Shown: positions 43,167 to 53,260 of the stretch, one piece after another
Numbering within the stretch: the first letter of the stretch is position 1
Layout: each line of letters opens with the position of its first letter
Origin: Patiriisocius sp047730165
GTDB taxonomy: Bacteria; Bacteroidota; Bacteroidia; Flavobacteriales; Flavobacteriaceae
Assembly: GCF_047730165.1 (NCBI RefSeq)
Contig: NZ_CP159834.1
Span: 310,001-374,000 of the forward strand
DNA length: 64,000 nt
Reading direction: 5' to 3'
Made by a program: the position numbers and the translations under genes
The notes under the pieces: generated by a model
The model's database searches: none
Told to the model about the DNA's origin: nothing
Seen by the model: only the letters and a program-made list of their open reading frames with translations

Positions 43167-46100
43167 TTAAAGGACGACAAGTTTTTCATATTTTTCAACT
43201 TGCTTATTGTTTAACGTGCTTTTTACCGTAATCTTATACACATAAACGCCTTTTCCTATCTTATCTCCAAAATCATCTAGACCATTCCAGACGATATCTC
43301 GTGATTGACTACCACTAGTGACTACTTGCTGATTGATGGTCTTAACAATTTTTCCAGTTACTGTAAAGATTTGCACTTGCACATCAAGAGGCTCTCCTGG
43401 TCTATTATGCTCAAACCAGAACTCTGTATAATTGACAAATGGATTAGGATAGTTAAGCACCCTATCTAAACGCAAAACATTCTCACCCGCCACTACAAAT
43501 TGAATTTCTGCAATGGAAGAATTATTATACACATCCCAAGCTTTGAAAGAGAGCGTATGCAATCCGTCCTCAAGGTCTCTTAATTTGTAGAGCGCTTCTC
43601 CTTTAGTATAATCATCAACTTCTGCTTGGTAAAATTCGTTAAGCACAAATGGATTTGCCTCATCACCATCAAGAATGGCTACCATATCGTGCCCAATACC
43701 ACTTGCTGTATTTATTCCGTTTGGGTCTGCAAGCTTGGCAATAAGATTAGGGGAAGCATTTGTAATTCCACCACTTATAAAGCTTTCGTCATTCATAAAC
43801 AATTGAATCTCTGGACCCATATTATCTGTGGGTGCGTTTTCATTTAAACCTCCTATTTTTAAATCTAAGCTATACCCTGTTTGGTCCTCAAGTACATTAG
43901 TACGTTGTGCATAAAAACTAAGACGCCCGTTTCCTAAAGGTAATTGAATATCTCTTGGCACTACAAATTCAAACTCAAATTTACCGTTAGTAACGGTTGC
44001 CTGTCCATTAAACAATCCTGCCCCCAGCACTTTAAAATCAAAAATAGCCGGATCTCCATTAGATAAGTTTACATTATCATTACCTAGTGTTGTTCGCGTC
44101 ACATTTTTATCAAAAATTTTGGCTTCCAGTATTCCGTTATAACTTGATAACAAAGTTCCATTTTCATCTGTAACCTCTCCTCCTATTTTTATCTTACTCA
44201 AGGCTTCGAGCACTACCTTTGACGTTGTGATTGACTCATCATTTAAGGTCGTAAGATTTATTCGTTGCTTCGGAAATGCCAAGTGCATTGCAGGATCTCC
44301 TATATAGAAAATAACTCTTCTTAAACGATCATTAATATTGTTCTTAGATAAACGAAGTGCTTCTGCTGGGGTGTTTATTACATTTGTTCCAAACCCAAAT
44401 AATTCTGAAGCTAAGGCTTGATTAAATTCTACCCCTAAGGACACCGTTATGGATCGTGTAGTTGTCACCAAGGCAATTGCCCCCCCATCTTGATTCCAAT
44501 ATATAAGTTCGCCAGCCGTAATTCTTTCTGGATTATCAAACTTTGTAAACTCACAAGTCACCGTTACAATTAATGGATAACGGTGTTCATTATTTAGATT
44601 CTCAGCAGTATCTCTTGTTACTATAAACTCCTTTGCAAGACCATCTTCACCACCATGACCAAAATAGTTCACTACCAAACTACCTACTTCTATAGCTTCA
44701 ATTATTGCCTCGTTAACCGCAGGATAGCGATCACCACCTGCAGAAGATTGCTGCTCAAAGGCGTCGCTATGTATTTTCTTTACGTTTATAAATGGTTTTT
44801 GGCTTTCTATTTCATCTCCTAATTGATCTAAGTTTATTCCCAAAGCTTGCAACTCATAAAGCTCATCTACATCATCAGAGATTAACGTAAAATTATTACG
44901 CCAGTTGCCATAAGACGCTCCTTCTTGATAGGCGATCACCTTATCTACGAGGGTATTTGCGAGCAAGACATTATCTGCCAACATGCGTCCTACCGCAATA
45001 TCTAATCTATCTATATCTGCACGTTTCATTAAGCCACCTCCTGGATTCAAATCACCAGAGTCATCAATGGTCTCTCCACCTATTGTGCCTTCATTCATAT
45101 CCATATTACCAAAAAAATCGTCACTCATAAATGAGGTTATTGTACTCTTACTCTCGAGAGTATGAAAGATAGGGACTGGATTAATGTTGTTTGGAAGCCT
45201 ATTTTTATAATCCACAGAATTATCACCAAAAAGACATAAATATTTTACTCTATTATCATCATTAGAAGCATTTTCATAAACATAACGCACCACATTTCTA
45301 ATAGCACTAATGTCTTGCTTCCCACTACTGAACTCTTCGTAAATTTTATCTGTTGTCACCACTTTCACACGCAGTCCTGATATATTTTTGTGATGTGCTG
45401 CAAGTCTAAGCGCAGGTTGCAACAAAAATGGAGGCGCAACAATAAGGTAATCTATATCGCTAAAATTTCCCGCAGCATCCTTAAATAGGGTTCCTTTCAA
45501 GTTTTGGTTAGAAACATTTTTATTTGCGATCATAACAGGGGTTCTGTAATCTGCTGGATCGATTGCTACATACACGCGCTTAGAGCCTAAAATAGACTTG
45601 AACGCAAATGTTCCTGAATTTTCTTGATTTATTTTAGCGCTAATATTTGCTTTATCTGTGATATCCCACACTTCAGAAATTTGAGAAGCGTTATTTATAG
45701 TGTATTGACCTATTCCGGAAAGCAACTCTAGCCCCGTTTTGTTAAACACAAACTGACCATTACTTCCCTCCAGCGCCCTTGTGTACACAATTCTAATATA
45801 ATCTAGATATGACTTACTCGATGGATTGCCCGAATTGTTATATTGTAAATTAACAGTTACTTGCCCAGAAGAAGGTATCGTAATCTCGCGATCCACAGTA
45901 GAAAGCAACCTTGAGTCACTTGTGGTTCCAAAAATGATGGGATCTACACTCACCCCATTTACCGTTAATGCCATTGATGTAATCGACTCAGATATGACTC
46001 CTGCTTTTACAGTCATATCAAAAGATTCACCCGAGATGGGGTTTATCATATCAAAAATATAGGTTTGATCGCTCTCAATATCAAAACGATTCCCGTACCA

Positions 46101-47066
46101 TCTCCTCCCTACAAAACCAGGGGTATACTCATCTTCCTCGTGATATCTTGCGTCTGTAAAATTAGTGATTTGCACATTTGGAGACCCTCCTGGTTCTTGA
46201 AGCGCCTGCACTCGGAGACCAGCACCTCCAGATGCAGTGATGTAATAATACGATTCATCACTATAAGGATTAATATGACTGTCATTCTCAATATTGTAGC
46301 CTAGTGTACTTGTACCATAAAAGAGAATAAAATCATTTGCATCAAAGCTTCCATCATTACCGCCTACTACTTTAATAGCTGTTTCTGGTAAATCAAATTC
46401 TACGTTTTGCTCATTCAATAAAGATAAGGTTTCGCCACCATGACCATATACCTTAATATTGGCAGGATTCACTCCAGATACATCCATCCCTAGATCTTCT
46501 AGAAAAGCCCTAGAAATTCGATGCACTCCCGTTTCTTCAACCTTAAATTTAAACCAATCTCCAGAGGACAGAACAGAATTTGAAATTGGCGGCATATTTG
46601 AAGGCAGGAAAGAGCGGCCCGCAGCATAACTAACGCTAAAAGACAACACCTTCTTTAGCTGTCCGTTTTGATTTATAATTGGATTTAAATTAAGGACTGC
46701 TAGTGATTTTTCCCTTGCCTTTGAGGTGCGTATGGTTACATTTATTCTTTCTGAAAGTTTATCAATTTCAATTTTACGCATTTCAAGAGGAGACAATGTC
46801 CCATATCTAATGTTAGAAATTTTTATCGACGAAGGATCAATATTTTGCGTTTCATCCCATTGCGCGCTATACCCAACTTCTCCGTCAATAACTGAAATTT
46901 TAAGATTCTCAATTGCGAGATCTGCACGACTCAGGTTTGCTTTTTTTGTGGGAGTTTTTTTTTGTGAAATTTCAGCAAAAAAGTTCCAATTGAGGGTAAA
47001 ACTTTTCTGCTGTGCCAGTAAGCTCAAAGGCAAGAAAAGTAAGGAATAAATGATAAATTTTTTCAT
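43167..47066 (-). CDS. porU: T9SS C-terminal signal peptidase (sortase) PorU
   Basis: 1299 residues from the ATG at 47066 (MKKFIIYSLLFLPLSLLAQ signal). The 14 extra residues to 47108 cover the promoter and are rejected. A long N-terminal region is followed by a gingipain-like C25 peptidase domain, with catalytic His804 in VVNYFGHGGEDG and Cys838 in TVTCEFTKFDNPE. C-terminal Ig-like parts follow, ending with a FlgD/sorting-like segment (VLNYPNPFVNYTEFWFEH, VQIFTVTGKIVKTIN). PorU removes cargo sorting domains and attaches proteins to the surface. It is divergent from gldJ. Confidence 0.95.
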   Translation of the reverse strand: MKKFIIYSLLFLPLSLLAQQKSFTLNWNFFAEISQKKTPTKKANLSRADLAIENLKISVIDGEVGYSAQWDETQNIDPSSIKISNIRYGTLSPLEMRKIEIDKLSERINVTIRTSKAREKSLAVLNLNPIINQNGQLKKVLSFSVSYAAGRSFLPSNMPPISNSVLSSGDWFKFKVEETGVHRISRAFLEDLGMDVSGVNPANIKVYGHGGETLSLLNEQNVEFDLPETAIKVVGGNDGSFDANDFILFYGTSTLGYNIENDSHINPYSDESYYYITASGGAGLRVQALQEPGGSPNVQITNFTDARYHEEDEYTPGFVGRRWYGNRFDIESDQTYIFDMINPISGESFDMTVKAGVISESITSMALTVNGVSVDPIIFGTTSDSRLLSTVDREITIPSSGQVTVNLQYNNSGNPSSKSYLDYIRIVYTRALEGSNGQFVFNKTGLELLSGIGQYTINNASQISEVWDITDKANISAKINQENSGTFAFKSILGSKRVYVAIDPADYRTPVMIANKNVSNQNLKGTLFKDAAGNFSDIDYLIVAPPFLLQPALRLAAHHKNISGLRVKVVTTDKIYEEFSSGKQDISAIRNVVRYVYENASNDDNRVKYLCLFGDNSVDYKNRLPNNINPVPIFHTLESKSTITSFMSDDFFGNMDMNEGTIGGETIDDSGDLNPGGGLMKRADIDRLDIAVGRMLADNVLLANTLVDKVIAYQEGASYGNWRNNFTLISDDVDELYELQALGINLDQLGDEIESQKPFINVKKIHSDAFEQQSSAGGDRYPAVNEAIIEAIEVGSLVVNYFGHGGEDGLAKEFIVTRDTAENLNNEHRYPLIVTVTCEFTKFDNPERITAGELIYWNQDGGAIALVTTTRSITVSLGVEFNQALASELFGFGTNVINTPAEALRLSKNNINDRLRRVIFYIGDPAMHLAFPKQRINLTTLNDESITTSKVVLEALSKIKIGGEVTDENGTLLSSYNGILEAKIFDKNVTRTTLGNDNVNLSNGDPAIFDFKVLGAGLFNGQATVTNGKFEFEFVVPRDIQLPLGNGRLSFYAQRTNVLEDQTGYSLDLKIGGLNENAPTDNMGPEIQLFMNDESFISGGITNASPNLIAKLADPNGINTASGIGHDMVAILDGDEANPFVLNEFYQAEVDDYTKGEALYKLRDLEDGLHTLSFKAWDVYNNSSIAEIQFVVAGENVLRLDRVLNYPNPFVNYTEFWFEHNRPGEPLDVQVQIFTVTGKIVKTINQQVVTSGSQSRDIVWNGLDDFGDKIGKGVYVYKITVKSTLNNKQVEKYEKLVVL

Positions 47067-47083
47067 CTTAGATAGTAACGTGA

Positions 47084-47091
47084 CAAATATA
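47084..47091 (-). promoter_or_regulatory. -7 promoter element for porU
   Basis: On the minus strand TATATTTG matches TAnnTTTG exactly, 17 bases upstream of the ATG at 47066. This supports the shorter PorU start. Confidence 0.5.
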
Positions 47092-47282
47092 CACTTAGTA
47101 TGACACACCGTTAAAGTTTTTAATTAGTTCTATATTAAATATAATAAATCTAAAACCGTGTCGTTTCTGTAAGGCATTGGTAGGAAAAACGTAAATAAAC
47201 TAACATCATTTATTTTTAAAATATTATTGCTTTTTCAGCGTTAATTACTATATTGCCAACCCAATTTCTTCATAAATAAACT

Positions 47283-48956
47283 ATGAACTTAACGAAAACC
47301 CTAGCGTTGCGACTGCTTTTAGTAGTTGCAGTAACCGCATTTTTTACCAGTTGTAACAAATCACGAGATTATAAAGATAGCTCGAGAGCCACTGGCTGGA
47401 AATTAAACTCTAAAGATGGAGGCTTCCAGTACAATCCAGATGCAAAAGAACAAGAAACCGGACCGGGACTTGTATTTGTAGAAGGTGGTACATTTACTAT
47501 GGGCCGCGTGCAGGATGACCCGATGCATGACTGGAACAATTCCCCAAATCAACAACACGTACAATCGTTCTATATGGATGAGACAGAGGTGACAAACCTT
47601 ATGTATCTTCAATATTTAGACTGGTTAAAGCAAGTTTTCCCTCCGGAGAATGACGATTACAGAAGCATCTATAACGGTGCGCTTCCAGATACTTTAGTAT
47701 GGAGAAACCGTTTAGGATACAACGAAGTAATGACTAATAATTACTTACGTCACCCTGCATACGCACAGTACCCTGTGGTAGGTGTAAGCTGGATTCAAGC
47801 TGTTGAGTTCTCAAAATGGAGAACAGATCGCGTGAATGAACTCATTCTAGAAAATGAAGGTGTCACCGCTCGCGGTTCTCGTTTTGAAGCAAAAGCTGGA
47901 CAAACATTTAGCACGGACACATACTTAAACGCTCCTTCAATGGCCTATGGCGGTAATGATTCTATAACAAGAGGTGGTAAGAAATCTGAAAGTATCGCAA
48001 AAAGAAGTAAGGACAGTACAAACTTATATATCCAAGGAAAAGATGGTTTATTACTACCTTCTTACCGTCTCCCTACAGAGGCAGAATGGGAATATGCTGC
48101 ACTCGGACTTGGAGAACTAAGAAGCTACAATGTATATCGAGGAAGAAAAAAATATCCTTGGGATGGTCAATACACTCGTTCTGGAAAAAGAAGAAGCCGT
48201 GGAGATCAACTAGCAAACTTTAAGCAAGGTGATGGAGATTACGGTGGTATTGCAGGATGGAGTGATGATGGTGCAGATATTACTGCAGAGATCAAGAGCT
48301 ATGAGCCTAATGACTTTGGTATTTATGATATGGCCGGTAATGTTGCAGAATGGGTAGCTGATGTTTACAGACCTATAGTAGATGATGAGTTTAATGACTT
48401 TAACTATTACCGTGGTAATGTATACACAAAAAATGCTATTACGGAAGAGGGAAAAGTAAAAATTGTTACAGTAGATTCTATTGTGTTTGACACTTTATCA
48501 AACGGCAAGATAGTGGCTCGTAATTTGCCAGGAGAAATCTTACAAGTACCAGTTGACGAAAAGGAAACATACTTAAGAACACAATTCTCACAAAGTGATA
48601 ACCGGGATTATAGAGATGGAGATAGAAGTTCTTCTCGTTACTATCAGTCATTTGGTGAAGATACAGACGAACTTGATCCAAGTAAGCGTATGTACAACTC
48701 ACCTAAGCACAGTGTAAGCTCAGACAGCATAGGTACTATGGATCGTCAGTATGATCAATCTAATAAACGAACTACGTTAATCAATAACGAAGTAAGAGTT
48801 TATAAAGGTGGTTCTTGGAGAGATAGAGATTACTGGTTAGACCCGGCGCAACGTAGATATTTTCCAGAGGATATGGCTACAGATTATATAGGGTTTAGAT
48901 GTGCTATGTCACGTGTAGGATCTAAAAGTAAAAATAACAAGTCTCCTAGAGATTAA
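47283..48956 (+). CDS. gldJ: Gliding motility/T9SS lipoprotein GldJ
   Basis: 557 residues. A lipoprotein signal ends in AFFTSC (Cys24) before NKSRDYKDSS. The body has the formylglycine-generating (FGE/SUMF1)-like fold: FVEGGTFTMGRVQDDP, FYMDETEVTN, PVVGVSWIQAVEFSKWR, YRLPTEAEWEYAALGL, GNVAEWVADVY and YKGGSWRDRDYW. GldJ is required for gliding and stabilises GldK-type components in Flavobacterium. Upstream, a TTG is followed after 19 bases by TATATTGC, a weak promoter match. A terminator separates it from murF. Confidence 0.95.
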   Translation: MNLTKTLALRLLLVVAVTAFFTSCNKSRDYKDSSRATGWKLNSKDGGFQYNPDAKEQETGPGLVFVEGGTFTMGRVQDDPMHDWNNSPNQQHVQSFYMDETEVTNLMYLQYLDWLKQVFPPENDDYRSIYNGALPDTLVWRNRLGYNEVMTNNYLRHPAYAQYPVVGVSWIQAVEFSKWRTDRVNELILENEGVTARGSRFEAKAGQTFSTDTYLNAPSMAYGGNDSITRGGKKSESIAKRSKDSTNLYIQGKDGLLLPSYRLPTEAEWEYAALGLGELRSYNVYRGRKKYPWDGQYTRSGKRRSRGDQLANFKQGDGDYGGIAGWSDDGADITAEIKSYEPNDFGIYDMAGNVAEWVADVYRPIVDDEFNDFNYYRGNVYTKNAITEEGKVKIVTVDSIVFDTLSNGKIVARNLPGEILQVPVDEKETYLRTQFSQSDNRDYRDGDRSSSRYYQSFGEDTDELDPSKRMYNSPKHSVSSDSIGTMDRQYDQSNKRTTLINNEVRVYKGGSWRDRDYWLDPAQRRYFPEDMATDYIGFRCAMSRVGSKSKNNKSPRD

Positions 48957-48978
48957 TTTTTAGGAAAATATATTTAAG

Positions 48979-49008
48979 AAACCCTTCATTCATAGTGAAG
49001 GGTTTTTT
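48979..49008 (+). terminator. Terminator after gldJ
   Basis: AACCCTTCA and TGAAGGGTT form a 9-bp stem with a 7-base loop followed by T6. It lies 14 bases before the murF ATG. Confidence 0.85.
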
Positions 49009-49022
49009 AGTACTTTTATTTT

Positions 49023-50306
49023 ATGAATATAAAACAATTACACACAGAATTTTTAGCTAGCGCTGGTATTTGCACAGATACGCGTCACATTAAAAAAGGA
49101 TGTTTGTTTTTTGCGCTCAGCGGCGATAATTTTAACGGCAACACATTTGCTAAACAAGCATTAGAACTTGGGGCACGCAAAGTGGTGATTGACCAAATAG
49201 GCTTTCATCAAAATACGAGCAAGACGATTCTTACAGGCAACAGCTTAAAACTGCTGCAGAAGCTCGCTAGTTTTCATAGGCAATATCTAGGCATTCCCAT
49301 TATTGCAATCACAGGCAGTAATGGTAAAACCACTACCAAAGAGTTGATTAACGTCGTTGTTTCTAAAAAGTATAATACTACGGCTACCCGAGGCAATCTT
49401 AACAATCATATAGGCGTGCCACTCACTTTACTTTCCATGACAAAGAATACAGAACTAGGCATTGTAGAAATGGGCGCGAACCATATTGGAGAAATAGAAG
49501 CACTTTGCACTATTGCACAACCTAACTTTGGATACATCACAAACTTTGGAAAAGCACATCTAGAAGGTTTTGGCAGTGTAGAAGGGGTGATTCAAGGGAA
49601 GACCGAACTTTACAAACACATCGCGAACACAAAAGGACTTTTATTTGTGAATGGCAATGACCCGAAGCAGGTAGCATTGACCAAAAAAGAAAAGCGCTAC
49701 ACCTTCGGTAGCGAAGGCCAAGACTGTGAAGTAAAGCTACTAGATGCGTCAAAAGAGTTAGCCATCTCCTACAAGGGCGCAAACATAGAGAGTCATCTTA
49801 TAGGACTCTATAACTTTCACAATATAGCAGCGGCAATAGCTATAGGTAATTATCTTAAAGTTTTAGAAAAGGACGTAAAAGAGGCTATTGAAGCATATGT
49901 GCCAACTAATAATAGATCTCAAATTATTAAACAAAGCGGCCACACTATCATTCTAGACGCGTATAATGCGAATCCAACTAGCATGACTGCGGCGCTTGAA
50001 AATTTTAAACAGACTGCTGGTAATAATAAAATTTTGATTCTTGGAGATATGTTTGAGCTAGGCACCTCGGCCACAGAGGAGCATCAAGCTATTACAGATA
50101 TGATCGTCTCACAAGATATCGGGAATGTGACTTACTTGGTTGGAGAGAATTTCAGTAGGGTACATTGTGAAGATCAGCGAGTCATCCTCTGCCCTACTTT
50201 TGAAGACTTAAAAACACAACTAAAAACAAAAGAGCCTAATACCGCAACCATTTTAATAAAAGGTTCACGAGGCATGGCTCTTGAGCGTGTTTTAAAATTA
50301 CTCTAG
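49023..50306 (+). CDS. murF: UDP-MurNAc-tripeptide-D-alanyl-D-alanine ligase
   Basis: 427 residues, complete Mur ligase. The N-terminal TDTRHIKKGCLFFALSGDNFNGN is typical of MurF. The ATP loop is ITGSNGKTTTKELI, followed by TRGNLNNHIGVPLTLL and GIVEMGANHIGEIEAL. The C-terminal DAYNANPTSM is also specific. It adds D-Ala-D-Ala to the cell-wall precursor. It begins 14 bases after the gldJ terminator, and its stop is directly adjacent to the stop of a convergent T9SS cargo gene. Confidence 0.95.
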   Translation: MNIKQLHTEFLASAGICTDTRHIKKGCLFFALSGDNFNGNTFAKQALELGARKVVIDQIGFHQNTSKTILTGNSLKLLQKLASFHRQYLGIPIIAITGSNGKTTTKELINVVVSKKYNTTATRGNLNNHIGVPLTLLSMTKNTELGIVEMGANHIGEIEALCTIAQPNFGYITNFGKAHLEGFGSVEGVIQGKTELYKHIANTKGLLFVNGNDPKQVALTKKEKRYTFGSEGQDCEVKLLDASKELAISYKGANIESHLIGLYNFHNIAAAIAIGNYLKVLEKDVKEAIEAYVPTNNRSQIIKQSGHTIILDAYNANPTSMTAALENFKQTAGNNKILILGDMFELGTSATEEHQAITDMIVSQDIGNVTYLVGENFSRVHCEDQRVILCPTFEDLKTQLKTKEPNTATILIKGSRGMALERVLKLL

Positions 50307-51383
50307 TTACTTGACTAGAAGCTTTATTATTTGTTTTTTATTATTCATCGTTACGTGTAAAAAGTACGTGCCAGAAGAAAAATCTGCGTAGGGTAAAGCC
50401 ACTTTGTTAAAACCTGATACTTGACCTGAACCTAAAATAGACGCTACTTTTTTACCTTCCACATTAAAAAGAGCTATGCTCATTTGAGCAGTGTTTTCTA
50501 TATTAAATTCAATATAGCTATTTTGTTGAATTGGATTCCCTGAGAGCTTGAAGCCTATTTCAGTTAAGTTAAATTCTTCTACACCTACTTCCCAAGGTAC
50601 ATCAGCAAACACAACATCGTTACCTACAGGTATTGCAATTTGAAAAAAATCATTATTCATACCTATATCTGCAGGAGCACTAATACCGCTTGTAATTAAA
50701 TTTTCAATAAAATTAAATTCTGAATCATATCTTACAATACGAGCGGGGCTCCAAGAAGAAATATAATAGTCTCCAAAGGATGACTGCCTTACAATCCCAT
50801 CAATATTCCCCACACCGGTATCACTCACAACATCGCTAACACTAAAATCTGTTAAATCTATCGCTTTAATTTTTGCATTGTTTCCCCAAGTAACAAACAA
50901 TAATCTATCTTCACTACCCTCATCATATAACACTCCATTAGGTGTTCCTCCGGTATTACTAACAATCTCAATAAAAGTTGGATTATTTAAATCTGAAACG
51001 TCGACACTAAAAACCTTATCATCACCAAAGTCACTTATGTAAAGAATTTCATTAGCCTTATCACTCCCCATTCCATTTAAAAACGCAACACCAGGAATTG
51101 AAAGACTCATCACTTCAGTTGCATCCTCCAATAGATACCCTTTTATAACATTGCTATCTAAGACAAACAGCACGTCACCTATTACTTCCATCCCGTGAGA
51201 AGCAGATGCATTCCCGAAAAAACTTAAACCCCCATTACCATCATCGATTATGATATTTGAACCATTTGCAACTAACCAGCGATTGTTCGCAACATCCCAT
51301 TCGACACTCTCGGCATCTGTATAGGATTGGGCAATTGCTGTTGCGCCAAAAACGACAGCAAAAAGAAGTAATATATTTTTCAT
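50307..51383 (-). CDS. Secreted SMP-30/NHL-like propeller protein with T9SS sorting domain
   Basis: 358 residues from the ATG at 51383 (MKNILLLFAVVFGATAIAQ signal). The upstream in-frame extension to 51434 is rejected because it would bury the signal peptide. Repeats such as VLFVLDSNVIKGYLLEDA, EILYISDFGDDKVFSVDVSD, RLLFVTWGNNAKIKAIDLTD and GDYYISSWSPARIVRYDSE indicate a six-blade-like propeller. The C-terminal domain (GFKLSGNPIQQNSYIEF, FNVEGKKVAS, GTYFLHVTM) is a T9SS type A sorter. Substrate unknown. Confidence 0.8.
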   Translation of the reverse strand: MKNILLLFAVVFGATAIAQSYTDAESVEWDVANNRWLVANGSNIIIDDGNGGLSFFGNASASHGMEVIGDVLFVLDSNVIKGYLLEDATEVMSLSIPGVAFLNGMGSDKANEILYISDFGDDKVFSVDVSDLNNPTFIEIVSNTGGTPNGVLYDEGSEDRLLFVTWGNNAKIKAIDLTDFSVSDVVSDTGVGNIDGIVRQSSFGDYYISSWSPARIVRYDSEFNFIENLITSGISAPADIGMNNDFFQIAIPVGNDVVFADVPWEVGVEEFNLTEIGFKLSGNPIQQNSYIEFNIENTAQMSIALFNVEGKKVASILGSGQVSGFNKVALPYADFSSGTYFLHVTMNNKKQIIKLLVK

Positions 51384-51513
51384 AAACTTTTGTTTTTGTG
51401 AAGATACTTGGCATTGACTCAAAATGAAAAGCAAATGAGAAATTGATTAGAAACACAAACTAAATTTCACTACTGCTTGAACTCCGGAAACATGCTAACT
51501 ATGAAATTAGGCA

Positions 51514-51540
51514 CAAAAAAACCACTCTGTAAAGAGTGGC
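51514..51540 (-). terminator. Terminator of the 74-residue protein gene
   Basis: On the minus strand GCCACTCT and AGAGTGG pair around TTAC, followed by T7. It begins 22 bases after the stop at 51562. Confidence 0.85.
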
Positions 51541-51561
51541 GCACTGTTCTATTCTCTTACA

Positions 51562-51786
51562 TTAAGCCGTTAAAGCACGGCCCTTAAGGCGTTTCTCTAT
51601 CTTCTGCTTTACCACAGTAAGACGCTTCATTAAATCCATCAATTCAGGATCTTGTGTTTCTTTATATATCTCATTGACTCCAAGAATCATTTCTTTTGCT
51701 TTTCTCGATGCGTGTATGCGTTCACTTGTAGTTTTAAAACTTGTTTTTTGTACTTCAAATACCAATGCTTCTTTTATTATATCCAT
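51562..51786 (-). CDS. Small helical protein of unknown function
   Basis: 74 residues, mostly predicted alpha-helical, with no Cys: KTTSERIHASRKAKEMILGV and DLMKRLTVVKQKIEKRLKG. It is basic and cytoplasmic. A strong terminator directly downstream on the same strand supports that it is expressed. I do not recognise the family, although similar small proteins seem common in Flavobacteriaceae. Confidence 0.65.
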   Translation of the reverse strand: MDIIKEALVFEVQKTSFKTTSERIHASRKAKEMILGVNEIYKETQDPELMDLMKRLTVVKQKIEKRLKGRALTA

Positions 51787-51922
51787 TGTTTCTGCTATTA
51801 CTAATTAATAAGATTCACTAAAAGTTAATTTTTTCAAATATATATGGATTAAACGAAAAAATATCCATTTGAACAAAATTTTAACGTATTATTTTAATCT
51901 ATGCCTTTTAATGTAAATTTTA

Positions 51923-51930
51923 TAGCTTTG
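51923..51930 (+). promoter_or_regulatory. Surviving -7 element upstream of the DUF481 pseudogene
   Basis: TAGCTTTG matches TAnnTTTG exactly, 18 bases before the first ATG of the pseudogene. Confidence 0.4.
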
Positions 51931-51948
51931 ACGCCAAGGACAACCCCT

Positions 51949-52685
51949 ATGTTTATGAGATGTTTTTTTGCCCCAACTCTATTTCTTACTGCTAGTTTAT
52001 GGTGGTTCTAAGACGATCAAATCCTTAATGCAGCGTCTCTTAGAAAAACAATTGATACTTCTAGCTTCTCTGGAAGCGTTTCTCTAGATTTTGCCTTAAA
52101 GAGAAATACACAGGACTTTTCAACGTTTTCAGGCGATATCCATATTCAACATAAGATGGATAAACATCTCGTATTATTAAAAAGTGATTTGGCATTTCAG
52201 AAAATAGAAGGGTCAGATTTTGAAAACAGTAGTATTTTACACCTAAGGTATAATTACAAATTGTCAGATAGATTTACCTGGGAAGCATTTAGTCAATTAC
52301 AAAAAAAATAAAATAAACTTAATAGACCTCCGCGCATTAATAAGAACGGGCATAAGATATAAACTTACCACTTCAGAAAAGCACAGATTCTACATAGGCA
52401 CACTAGCCAAGTATGAGCAAGAAAAACTTAAGAAATAGCAGCTATGTATCTTTTAGCTTATATCCCAATAAGAACGTTTCAGTAATTAGCACCACCTATT
52501 ACCAACCCATTTTAGAGAACTTTAATGACTATAGAATCTCAAATCAAAGTTCGTTGCGTGTTGGCATGTTTAAAAATATATCGCTAAAAGTTTCATATAC
52601 ATTCACTTACGACACTTTTCCCGCGGTAGGAACCCCTAGTTCACAATACGATTTTTCTACTGGTCTATCTTATAGCTTTGATTAA
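51949..52685 (+). pseudogene. DUF481 family outer-membrane protein, inactivated
   Basis: From the ATG at 51949 the frame gives a short hydrophobic leader and stops at TAA 52009. The same frame then continues DDQILNAASLRKTIDTSSFS, HIQHKMDKHLVLLKSDLAFQ and LSDRFTWEAFSQLQ to a TAA at 52309. There an A8 run has shifted the frame. The next frame continues NKINLIDLRALIRTGIRYKL and KHRFYIGTLAKYEQEKL to TAG 52436. A second shift leads to RNSSYVSFSLYPNKNVSVIS to the end at 52685 (YDFSTGLSYSFD). Together these pieces make one DUF481-like barrel with one nonsense change and two frameshifts. The 3' fragment from the ATG at 52413 should not be called a gene. Confidence 0.8.
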
Positions 52686-52789
52686 ACATCTTTGGGTGTA
52701 AGCTATCTTCTAATTTACTGTCTAATGTGTATATTTACTAGCGATAACACATACCAAAAAAGAAAATAGCACGTATATAAAATAGTATT

Positions 52790-53128
52790 ATGGCAGCAAA
52801 CAATTATTACGATCCCGCAGATTTACGAAAATTTGGTAAAATAACCGAATGGAGCGAAGAACTTGGAACTAAATTTTTTGATTACTACGGAAAAGTATTT
52901 GAAGAAGGAGCACTCACTGCTCGCGAAAAAGCATTGATTGCCCTTGCAGTTGCTCACACAGAGCAATGCCCGTATTGCATAGATGCCTATACAAAAGACA
53001 CCTTGCAAAGGGGCGTAACAAAAGAGCAGATGATGGAGGCTATTCACGTGGGTGCCGCTATAAAAAGTGGAGCAACTTTAGTGCACGGAACGATGATGAT
53101 GAATAAAGTAAATAAGCTAGAAATGTAA
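52790..53128 (+). CDS. AhpD/carboxymuconolactone decarboxylase-like protein of the arsenosugar cluster
   Basis: 112 residues. The AhpD-like redox motif is C60-P-Y-C63 with downstream His86 (HTEQCPYCIDAYTKD, MEAIHVGAAI). This fits the arsenosugar biosynthesis-associated peroxidase-like family. It probably handles thiol/disulfide or peroxide chemistry near arsenic(III) species. It is the first gene of the cluster, 132 bases before arsS. The exact reaction is unproven. Confidence 0.8.
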   Translation: MAANNYYDPADLRKFGKITEWSEELGTKFFDYYGKVFEEGALTAREKALIALAVAHTEQCPYCIDAYTKDTLQRGVTKEQMMEAIHVGAAIKSGATLVHGTMMMNKVNKLEM

Positions 53129-53260
53129 GCACGTTAACTTAGCTCAAGGACCGCATCGCATTTTGGGATTTTAGAAATGTGAGCGACAAAAAAATAAATT
53201 GTATTAAACAAATAACCTTTTTAAATCTAAAATTGCACTTTTTGTATCGTAAATCTCAGT

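Noticed and set aside
52413..52685. 90-codon frame as an independent gene
   Set aside because: It is the 3' fragment of the frameshifted DUF481 pseudogene.
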